A stretch of 7,120 bases of DNA, taken from NCBI GenBank assembly GCA_958451915.1, contig CAUDRX010000121.1:1-7120 (forward strand), in the 5' to 3' direction. Made by a program: the position numbers and the translations under genes. The notes below the pieces were generated by a model that did no database searches, had not been told where the DNA came from, and was given only the letters and a program-made list of their open reading frames with translations. This document shows, piece after piece, positions 1 to 4,577 of the stretch. The first letter of the stretch is position 1. The number at the start of each line of letters is the position of its first letter. Source of the stretch: an uncultured Peptococcaceae bacterium (lineage in GTDB: Bacteria; Bacillota; Peptococcia; Peptococcales; Peptococcaceae).

Positions 1-1
1 G

Positions 2-226
2 GCGCTGGTGCAGGATCGGCACGCTGCGATGACGATCATTATGCGCATTGAACGGACGGAGCTGCGCACGGTGCTGACGCTGTATTACTGCGACAGCCTC
101 TCCTGGGATGAGGTGGCGGAAGAGACGGGCTATTCTGTGCGTCAGGTGCTGCGTCTCCACGGCGAGGCGCTCGTAGAATTTGCTGCGAAGGCAAAAGATG
201 TCACTAAATGTCACTTGGATCTGTGA
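2..226 (+). CDS. Late-gene transcription regulator, ArpU/RinA/sigma-region-4-like (5' end missing)
   Basis: The reading frame is open from the first bases of the window to a TGA at 224-226, so this is the C-terminal 74 residues of a longer protein; the internal GTG at 8 and ATG at 29 have no good ribosome site. The visible part has a helix (IERTELRTVLTLYY) followed by a helix-turn-helix of the sigma-70 region 4 type (SWDEVAEETGYSVRQVLRLHGEAL). That pattern is typical of the small phage regulators (ArpU, RinA, DUF1492-like) that sit just before the HNH and terminase genes in Gram-positive phages and switch on the late genes. Its position directly upstream of the HNH and head genes agrees. The final codons double as a promoter region containing two TGTCAC repeats. 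The family is inferred from motif and position; the exact subfamily cannot be told because the N-terminus is absent. Confidence 0.75.
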   Translation, partial: ALVQDRHAAMTIIMRIERTELRTVLTLYYCDSLSWDEVAEETGYSVRQVLRLHGEALVEFAAKAKDVTKCHLDL

Positions 227-232
227 TATGAT
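199..232 (+). promoter_or_regulatory. Probable late promoter with tandem TGTCAC operator
   Basis: Two copies of TGTCAC lie at 199-204 and 209-214, exactly 10 bases apart, so both face the same side of the helix. A TATGAT -10 box (5 of 6 to consensus) lies at 227-232, preceded by TGA at 224-226, giving an extended -10. The TGA is also the regulator's stop codon. The bases where a -35 box should lie (204-209) do not resemble TTGACA, which suggests activation by a protein bound to the repeats, most simply the regulator encoded here. Start of transcription would be near 239. Motifs are seen directly; activator dependence is inferred. Confidence 0.55.
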
Positions 233-285
233 GTATATGTGAAGTTCAGGGGAAATGGTAGACAATCCCTTTCAAGCATACCTCA

Positions 286-313
286 ACCGCGTCTCGTCAG
301 GCGCGGTATTTTT
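286..313 (+). terminator. Leader hairpin with T-run upstream of the HNH gene
   Basis: ACCGCG at 286-291 pairs with CGCGGT at 302-307 around a 10-base loop, followed by A and five T (309-313). This is the form of an intrinsic terminator. It lies between the probable late promoter and the first late gene, so it would act either as the end of the regulator transcript or as an attenuator of the late operon. Confidence 0.5.
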
Positions 314-333
314 ATGCACGGGAGCGTGAGCGC

Positions 334-669
334 ATGGCGAGAGCAGACAGGACGACGGCGCATCGCAGCGTCTTCGAAAAGAACAAGAAGAGGATCCTGA
401 AGACGCAGGATGTGTGCGGCATCTGCGGCAAGCCTGTGGACAAATCCTTACGTTTTCCGCATCCGCTGTCTGCGTGCATCGATCACATCATTCCGGTGGA
501 CAAGGGTGGTCATCCGTCTGACATGGCCAACCTGCAGCTGGCGCATCTGTGCTGCAATCGGGCCAAGAGCAACAAGATCCTGGGGACGAGTGAGCAGGCG
601 CAGGAGGAGACGGTGATCAGCAACCGGGTACTGCCGCAGTCGTTGGATTGGACAGGCTACGAGGGCTGA
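334..669 (+). CDS. HNH endonuclease, packaging-associated
   Basis: This 111-residue protein has the full HNH/beta-beta-alpha-metal pattern: a zinc CxxC at C28/C31, the DH pair at D50-H51 in DHIIPVDKGG, N66 in NLQLAH, and HxxC (H71/C74) followed by NRAKSNK. Its C-terminus (LPQSLDW) resembles that of small phage HNH proteins encoded next to the terminase genes. In HK97-like phages such HNH proteins are needed together with terminase for cutting DNA at cos during packaging. The start is ATG 334 with GGGAG at 320-324, nine bases upstream. It is followed by a structured non-coding stretch and then a small helical gene, the usual HNH - cos - small terminase order. A homing-type role is possible but less likely given the position and the compact size. 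Confidence 0.88.
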   Translation: MARADRTTAHRSVFEKNKKRILKTQDVCGICGKPVDKSLRFPHPLSACIDHIIPVDKGGHPSDMANLQLAHLCCNRAKSNKILGTSEQAQEETVISNRVLPQSLDWTGYEG

Positions 670-697
670 GGTTGAGTAGTGTTATTTTATTTTTCAA

Positions 698-781
698 GTG
701 GGGGCGTGGGACCCTCTTAGCCGGTCGCCCTGGCATTCCGCGCCCACTGTACAAATTCACGCGAGTGATAGCCCCGCGGGG
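698..781. other. Structured GC-rich intergenic element, candidate cos site
   Basis: The 128 bases between the HNH gene and the next gene contain no good reading frame but much symmetry. GTGGG (698-702) plus CGTGG (705-709) pair with CCGCGCCCAC (738-747), giving a ten-pair stem with a two-base bulge and one G-T pair. Inside it GCCGG (720-724) can pair with CC (729-730) and GGC (732-734) around a TCGC loop. A perfect ten-base palindrome, CCCCGCGGGG, lies at 772-781 just before the next ribosome site. Upstream is an AT-rich tract (681-694). Structure is seen directly; the cos role is inferred from position after an HNH gene. Confidence 0.35.
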
Positions 782-797
782 AGAAAGGAGGAGGCTG

Positions 798-998
798 ATG
801 GACAAGAAACAGGTGAATGAGACGCGCAGGGCGGATCTGGATCTGCTGGAGGAGATCTTGCACGACGAGAAGACGACGCCGGCGGTGAAGATCCAGGCGA
901 TCCAGACGCGGGAGAAGATCCTGGCGACGCTGGAGGAGCAGATGGCGCCAACGGAGGAGCGGGCCATCGACAAGATCATGGCAGCGATAGGGGAGTGA
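798..998 (+). CDS. Small helical phage protein, possible small terminase-like subunit
   Basis: The start is ATG 798, chosen because AGGAGG (786-791) sits six bases ahead; in-frame codons further upstream run through the structured intergenic DNA and lack a site. The 66-residue product is charged and predicted almost wholly helical, with a heptad-like stretch (ADLDLLEEILHDEKT, then VKIQAIQTREKILATLEEQ). The pattern of an acidic helix followed by a K-x-x-A-I helix recalls the C-terminal part of some small terminase subunits, and the gene sits where that subunit normally lies, between HNH and the packaging/portal genes. However it is much shorter than a usual small terminase and no helix-turn-helix is visible, so a different portal- or packaging-associated role is equally possible. 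It ends at TGA 996-998, four bases before the portal ATG. Confidence 0.7.
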   Translation: MDKKQVNETRRADLDLLEEILHDEKTTPAVKIQAIQTREKILATLEEQMAPTEERAIDKIMAAIGE

Positions 999-1002
999 TG
1001 AC

Positions 1003-2220
1003 ATGGCTGAAACATACGGCATCGACTACCTGCGCCAACGGCTGGGCGTGAAGCAGCACCGTGTGCGCCTGCGATACTCGTATTACGAGATGAAGCATCA
1101 GGCGTTCGACTTCGGCATCTCCTCACCGCCGGATCTGCGTCGCTGGATGAGCACGCTGGGCTGGTGCGGCAGGGCCGTGGACAGCCTGGCAGACCGGCTG
1201 CAGTTTGATGGTTTCCGCGAGGACAACTTCGACCTCGACACGATCTACCAGATGAACAACCCGGATACACTTTTCGACAGCGCCATCTTGAGTGCGCTGA
1301 TTGCCAGCTGCTGCTTTATCTATATCACGCAGGATGACGACGACTACCCACGCCTGCAGGTGCTGGACGGCAGCCGCGCCACGGGCATCATCGATCCGTT
1401 CACGGGCCTGCTCACCGAGGGCTACGCGATCATCGAGGAGGATGCCAACCACAACCCGACGGCAGAAGCCTACCTGACGCCAGGGCGCACGGAGATCTAC
1501 CAGCGCGGCAAGCTGGTGGACACGGTGACCTATGACATGGACTGGCCGCTCCTGGTGCCGATCATCTACCGGCCGGATGCGGTGCGGCCGTTCGGGCATT
1601 CGCGCATCAGCCGCGCCTGCATGAGCATCGTCGGCAGCGCCATGCGTACGGTGAAGCGGTCGGAGATCGCGGCAGAGTTCTACAGCTACCCGCAGAAGTA
1701 CGTGGTCGGCCTCAGCGAGAACGCAGAGCGCATGGACAAGTGGAAGGCCACCATGTCGGCGATGATGAGCTTCACCAAGGACGAGGACGGCGACAGCCCG
1801 ACGTTGGGCCAGTTCAGCCAGCAAAGCATGACACCGCACACCGAGCAGCTGCGCATGTTCGCGGCACTCTTTGCCGGCGAGACAGGGCTCACGCTGGACG
1901 ACCTGGGCTTCGTCACCGACAATCCATCTTCGGCAGAAGCCATCAAGGCCAGCCACGAGACGCTCCGCCTGATGGCGCGCAAGGCGCAGCGCAACTTCGG
2001 CAGCGGTTTCCTGAACGCCGGTTACCTGGCAGCGTGCCTGCGCGATAGCCAGCGCTACCGACGCCAGCAGCTCTATCTCACCAAGCCACAGTGGCTACCG
2101 ATCTTCGAACCGGACGCTTCCACGCTCTCGCTCATCGGCGATGGCGCGATCAAGCTCAACCAGGCGGTGCCAGGCTACATGGGCGAAGAGCGGCTGCACC
2201 GGCTGACGGGGCTTGAGTGA
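1003..2220 (+). CDS. Phage portal protein, SPP1 gp6-like
   Basis: This 405-residue protein matches the SPP1 gp6-type portal family in its landmarks: the N-terminal LGWCGRAVDSLADRLQFDGF (52-71), the NNPDTLFDSAILSALIASC stretch (85-103), the PFGHSRISRACMSIV helix start (196-210) followed by a long helix, a YPQKYVVGL strand (229-237), and the late ETGLTLDDLGFVTDNPSSAEAI motif (293-314) before the final helices. Portals form the dodecameric ring at one head vertex through which DNA is pumped by terminase and later leaves; they also seed head assembly. The start ATG 1003 has GGGGAG at 990-995. The product is at the short end for the family. Codon use is strongly GC-rich (bases 1561-1620 contain 42 G or C of 60). 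The next gene begins at the stop codon, indicating translational coupling. Confidence 0.88.
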   Translation: MAETYGIDYLRQRLGVKQHRVRLRYSYYEMKHQAFDFGISSPPDLRRWMSTLGWCGRAVDSLADRLQFDGFREDNFDLDTIYQMNNPDTLFDSAILSALIASCCFIYITQDDDDYPRLQVLDGSRATGIIDPFTGLLTEGYAIIEEDANHNPTAEAYLTPGRTEIYQRGKLVDTVTYDMDWPLLVPIIYRPDAVRPFGHSRISRACMSIVGSAMRTVKRSEIAAEFYSYPQKYVVGLSENAERMDKWKATMSAMMSFTKDEDGDSPTLGQFSQQSMTPHTEQLRMFAALFAGETGLTLDDLGFVTDNPSSAEAIKASHETLRLMARKAQRNFGSGFLNAGYLAACLRDSQRYRRQQLYLTKPQWLPIFEPDASTLSLIGDGAIKLNQAVPGYMGEERLHRLTGLE

Positions 2221-2221
2221 T

Positions 2222-3703
2222 ATGTCGGTGGATATTGGCGCCAATCTGCTGCTGGACATCACCGCCGACTTCCAGCAGACCTACAACGAGGACATCACCA
2301 TCCGTGTGCTGGAGAAGCGCCTGAACGGAGGCAAGGCGACCATGGAGGACGTGGCGCGTTACAGCGAGCGCGTCGGCGAGATCCTCTCGCAGGTGTACGA
2401 CAGGCATGTGTCGGAGGACGTGCTGCCGAACGGCCGCATGTACTGGAACATCGCGCAGAAGGTCATCGGCGAACCGCTGGTGAACAACTACAACCTTGTC
2501 GCAGAGGCCAGTGTGCAGGCGCTTGACGCCGAGAACGCGCGCCAGGGCGTGAAGCTCAAGGCGCAGAAACCAGCGCTCAACCAGGACCGCATCGATGGCC
2601 TGAAGAACAAAGTCGCAAACGCTGAGCGCTACGACGATGTGGCCTTTGTGCTGGATGAGCCAGTGAAGAACTTCACCCGCAGCGTCGTGGATGACGCCGT
2701 TCAGACCAACGCCGACTTCCAGGCGAAGGCCGGGCTGGATGTGAAGATCATCCGATCGACCACTGGTCGCGAAACCTGCGACTGGTGCCGACACCTGGCT
2801 GGCACCTACGACTATGCCGATGTGCGAAAGACCGGCCACGACGTCTGGAAACGCCACGCCTACTGTGACTGCCGCATCGAGTATGTATCCAGTACCGAGC
2901 GCTACGACGTGGAGAACTTCAAGAAGCTCACCAAGGCCGAGAACCGCGAGAAGATTGCCCAACGCAAGGCCGTGAAGGCGAACGACGACCGCGCGCCGGA
3001 GAAGATCGCCGCGAGAAAGGCGCTAGCGGGCGTTGGGGAACGCGAACAGCTCTCAGATCTAGGAATATTTTCAAAGCGGTTGCTCCAAGATGAGAAAATC
3101 GATGCGAAATACTATAAGGCTGTAAGGACAAAGTTCTCGCATGGTTCCGATGCTGCTAAACGTGCGTTTAATAAATTTGTGCCAGAGAATGCTGTTGCCG
3201 ACTATTCATATTTGGGCATTCCGAACCAGAAGGCGGGAACCATTCGGCTTAACTGGCAAGAAGATATCGACGGTGTGCGAGGGCCGTGTGTAACATGGTT
3301 TCATGAACATGGGCATCTGATTGATGTTAAAGCTGGATTTCTGTCGCACGATAAAGAGTTTTACAGATTGTTGGAAGAAGATTATAATAAGTGTGTTGAG
3401 GGCTATGTACGAAAAGGCCACCGTGAAGAGATTGCACAGACTCTCATAGGCGTCAAACTATTAGACATGCGTAAGCATTCGGCAGTGTCGGACCTTATGG
3501 GTGCCTTCTCGGGCAACAAAGCTTCGGGATGCGCACATCATTCCAAAGAGTATTGGACATCTTGCGATGTGGTGGCAGAAGAAGCATTTGCGCATATGTA
3601 TGAAGCCCAATTTGATGACCTGCGCTACAAAGAAATGAAACAATATTTCCCAACTGCGTTGAAATACTTTGAACAGAAATTGGAGGTGGCATCCCGTGAT
3701 TAA
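2222..3703 (+). CDS. MuF-type minor head protein fused to a C-terminal zinc-metallopeptidase (polymorphic toxin-like)
   Basis: The start is taken as ATG 2222, just after the portal stop; TTG 2213 would add three residues but has no spaced ribosome site. Of 493 residues, about 1-225 form a minor head protein of the MuF/SPP1 gp7 class with a Cys/His cluster (C186, C189, H212, C215, C217; ETCDWCRHLAGTYD and HAYCDCRIEY). Residues 243-268 are a charged linker in which EKIAxRKA occurs twice. Residues about 275-493 are a different domain: HEHGH at 361-365 is an HExxH zinc-peptidase site, and the glutamates in EEAFAH (453-458), followed by a YFP..LKYF end, are the likely third zinc ligand. MuF proteins with exchangeable C-terminal toxins are a known class in temperate phages. 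Base composition falls at the junction (34 of 60 G+C at 2581-2640, 22 of 60 at 3361-3420). A role in head maturation is an alternative. Substrate unknown. Confidence 0.8.
   Translation: MSVDIGANLLLDITADFQQTYNEDITIRVLEKRLNGGKATMEDVARYSERVGEILSQVYDRHVSEDVLPNGRMYWNIAQKVIGEPLVNNYNLVAEASVQALDAENARQGVKLKAQKPALNQDRIDGLKNKVANAERYDDVAFVLDEPVKNFTRSVVDDAVQTNADFQAKAGLDVKIIRSTTGRETCDWCRHLAGTYDYADVRKTGHDVWKRHAYCDCRIEYVSSTERYDVENFKKLTKAENREKIAQRKAVKANDDRAPEKIAARKALAGVGEREQLSDLGIFSKRLLQDEKIDAKYYKAVRTKFSHGSDAAKRAFNKFVPENAVADYSYLGIPNQKAGTIRLNWQEDIDGVRGPCVTWFHEHGHLIDVKAGFLSHDKEFYRLLEEDYNKCVEGYVRKGHREEIAQTLIGVKLLDMRKHSAVSDLMGAFSGNKASGCAHHSKEYWTSCDVVAEEAFAHMYEAQFDDLRYKEMKQYFPTALKYFEQKLEVASRD
2948..3025 (+). repeat. 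Imperfect repeat encoding EKIAxRKA in the MuF linker
   Basis: Two 27-base units, at 2948-2974 and 2999-3025, encode EKIAQRKAV and EKIAARKAL, 51 bases apart. By eye 18 of 27 bases match, with several differences silent. They lie at the end of the GC-rich head-protein part, immediately before the AT-rich peptidase part, so they may mark the seam where the C-terminal domain was exchanged. Confidence 0.55.
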
Positions 3704-3938
3704 AAACTATGATACAATTTTAAAGTACAGGCAACAATATCCGGAAGATCAATGTGCGTGGATGGAGCCATCCAATTTTGTTTTTGTGGATAATGGGAAA
3801 AGAGTATTGCTAAGTCCGAGGGAAGAGACTGATGAGATTTTCCTGGATCGGTTGGAGCGCAGCAAAGCTTGCGGCCGTAATTTGTTCTTTGAAGAGTGGA
3901 TTGATGAATTCAAGCCGGAACCAGGCGTTCAATACTAG
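3696..3938 (+). CDS. Small acidic protein, candidate immunity protein of the metallopeptidase
   Basis: The start is GTG 3696, chosen because GGAGG (3682-3686) lies nine bases ahead; an in-frame TTG at 3669 lacks a site. The gene overlaps the end of the MuF-peptidase gene by eight bases, so the two are translationally coupled. The 80-residue product is soluble, with no membrane segment or signal peptide, and acidic (16 D/E against 11 K/R by count), rich in aromatic residues (W22, W63 and several F/Y). I do not recognise a family. Position, coupling, small size, acidity and shared AT-rich composition (26 of 60 G+C at 3721-3780) are what is expected of an immunity protein that binds and blocks the cognate toxin domain. 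This is inferred from context; it could instead be a small accessory protein with no link to the peptidase. Confidence 0.65.
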   Translation: MIKNYDTILKYRQQYPEDQCAWMEPSNFVFVDNGKRVLLSPREETDEIFLDRLERSKACGRNLFFEEWIDEFKPEPGVQY

Positions 3939-3948
3939 GAGATAAGTT

Positions 3949-4101
3949 ATGGATGAGCAGAAAAACTATCTGGCGAACGATGTGCGAAGCATTGTGGTAG
4001 AAACGGATGAAAAAAACCCTGTAACCATTGCAACGATCGACAATGTTCTATCGCCGGCAGATGGCTACAGGATTCGTATTAAATTTGAGGATGAGTGTTA
4101 G
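3949..4101 (+). CDS. Small hypothetical protein (50 residues)
   Basis: An ATG at 3949 is preceded by AGGAG (3937-3941) at seven-base spacing; that site overlaps the stop of the 80-residue gene, so the two are coupled. The frame runs 50 codons to TAG 4099-4101. The product (begins MDEQKNYLANDVR, ends RIRIKFEDEC) is charged and appears to form beta strands (SIVVETD, VTIATIDNVL, YRIRIKF), without a membrane segment. I do not recognise a family. It belongs to the same AT-rich cassette and may be a second immunity gene, a remnant of one, or an unrelated small protein. Its last four bases overlap the convergent DUF2188 gene end to end. Confidence 0.6.
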   Translation: MDEQKNYLANDVRSIVVETDEKNPVTIATIDNVLSPADGYRIRIKFEDEC

Positions 4102-4328
4102 TGTTCAGTGTCCTTAGGTGGGCACGGATCATTGCCAAAACTGTCTTTGGAGCGAATCTTGCCATCGCGTCCATGTACGACAAGCTCTGAGTGCTGATTT
4201 TTTGCGACTTGGCGTGCATATGACTCAGCAGCTTTCTGCGTATCAAACAGTTTGGTGGCCTTGGAATTACCAGCGCCTTTTACCTGCCACTTATCCCCGT
4301 GCGGAGTAACGTGTTGGTCTTTACCCAT
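4098..4328 (-). CDS. DUF2188 family protein
   Basis: Read on the minus strand, the start is ATG at 4326-4328, selected because a near-perfect ribosome site (AAAGGAGGTG, 4334-4343) precedes it; the in-frame extension upstream to 4370 would run through that site. The 76-residue product has the DUF2188 pattern from end to end: HVTPHGDKWQVKG (6-18), a phenylalanine-D-T with an alanine-rich helix (FDTQKAAESYARQVAK, 28-43), the hallmark LVVHGRDGKIRSKDSFGNDP (49-68) and PCPPK. The family's molecular function is unknown; members are small soluble proteins. This is the only leftward gene in the window, convergent with and overlapping the 50-residue gene by four bases, and it has its own promoter. That is typical of an accessory (moron-like) gene expressed in the lysogen apart from the late operon. 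Confidence 0.85.
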   Translation of the reverse strand: MGKDQHVTPHGDKWQVKGAGNSKATKLFDTQKAAESYARQVAKNQHSELVVHGRDGKIRSKDSFGNDPCPPKDTEH

Positions 4329-4374
4329 TAAATCACCTCCTTTCGAGGGATCGATAGGGTTCAACAACATAGTT

Positions 4375-4380
4375 ATTATA
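4375..4380 (-). promoter_or_regulatory. Consensus -10 box for the DUF2188 gene
   Basis: The minus strand reads a perfect TATAAT at 4375-4380, embedded in an AT-rich stretch, about 47 bases ahead of the start codon at 4328. Transcription would start near 4368 and give a leader of about 40 bases. The -35 is weak: at 17-base spacing it would be TGGTTA (3 of 6 to TTGACA). Confidence 0.55.
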
Positions 4381-4398
4381 GCGTATATTCTATATTTT

Positions 4399-4422
4399 AA
4401 CCACCTGAGAGGGTGGTTTTTT
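4399..4422 (+). terminator. Rightward intrinsic terminator after the MuF cassette
   Basis: AACCACC (4399-4405) pairs with GGTGGTT (4412-4418) around a TGAGAG loop, and the run of T continues to 4422. On the plus strand this is a good intrinsic terminator. On the minus strand no T-run follows, so it is not for the DUF2188 gene. It would end, at least in part, transcripts coming through the portal, MuF and small genes, before the large terminase. Confidence 0.65.
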
Positions 4423-4577
4423 CATGCTCAAAATCAATATGGCAGTGAATCGCTACCCATAAAGGGCACAAGTCGACCTGGACATGTCGTTAAAAGGTCT
4501 GTTTTTCATGCCCGAAAACAGGAGGGATGTGTATGAGAAGGATCAGGTCACCAAACGCACAATGAGGAGGGAGCGGT
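4423..4577 (+). other. Leader region of the large terminase gene, with a ten-codon mini-ORF
   Basis: No substantial gene lies between the terminator and the terminase. A ten-codon frame (ATG 4533 to TGA 4563-4565, MRRIRSPNAQ) has its own strong site, AGGAGG at 4520-4525, and ends within the ribosome site of the terminase, the arrangement of a coupled leader peptide. CTGTTTT (4499-4505) and AAAACAG (4515-4521) can form a hairpin reaching into the first AGGAGG. GACATGTC (4481-4488) is a perfect palindrome with GTCGAC just before it. I find no convincing promoter: TGGACA at 4479-4484 resembles a -35 but no -10 follows. Confidence 0.35.

Noticed and set aside
255..329. 24-codon frame MVDNPFQAY... 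in the late leader
   Set aside because: AGGGG lies only two bases before the ATG and the frame covers a hairpin; kept only as a possible part of an attenuator, not as a gene.
617..1270. 217-codon open frame on the minus strand
   Set aside because: It crosses the HNH end, the non-coding element, the 66-residue gene and the portal start; the product is low-complexity (Ser/Arg/Pro rich) and no ribosome site supports it. It is a shadow of GC-rich codon use.
1123..1956. 277-codon open frame on the minus strand inside the portal gene
   Set aside because: Rich in His, Arg, Ala and Val with no domain pattern, wholly inside a well-supported portal gene.
2156..2962. 268-codon open frame on the minus strand opposite the minor head gene
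   Set aside because: The valine/leucine-rich product mirrors the codon pattern of the plus-strand gene and has no start signal.
4103..4127. Possible leftward terminator at the end of the DUF2188 gene
   Set aside because: Only an imperfect GTGCCC/GGACAC pairing inside the coding sequence and no T-run on the minus strand.
4118..4309. 63-codon plus-strand frame opposite the DUF2188 gene
   Set aside because: No ribosome site, and the opposite strand encodes a clear DUF2188 protein.
4479..4507. TGGACA as a -35 for a terL promoter
   Set aside because: No acceptable -10 box is found at 16-18 bases downstream.
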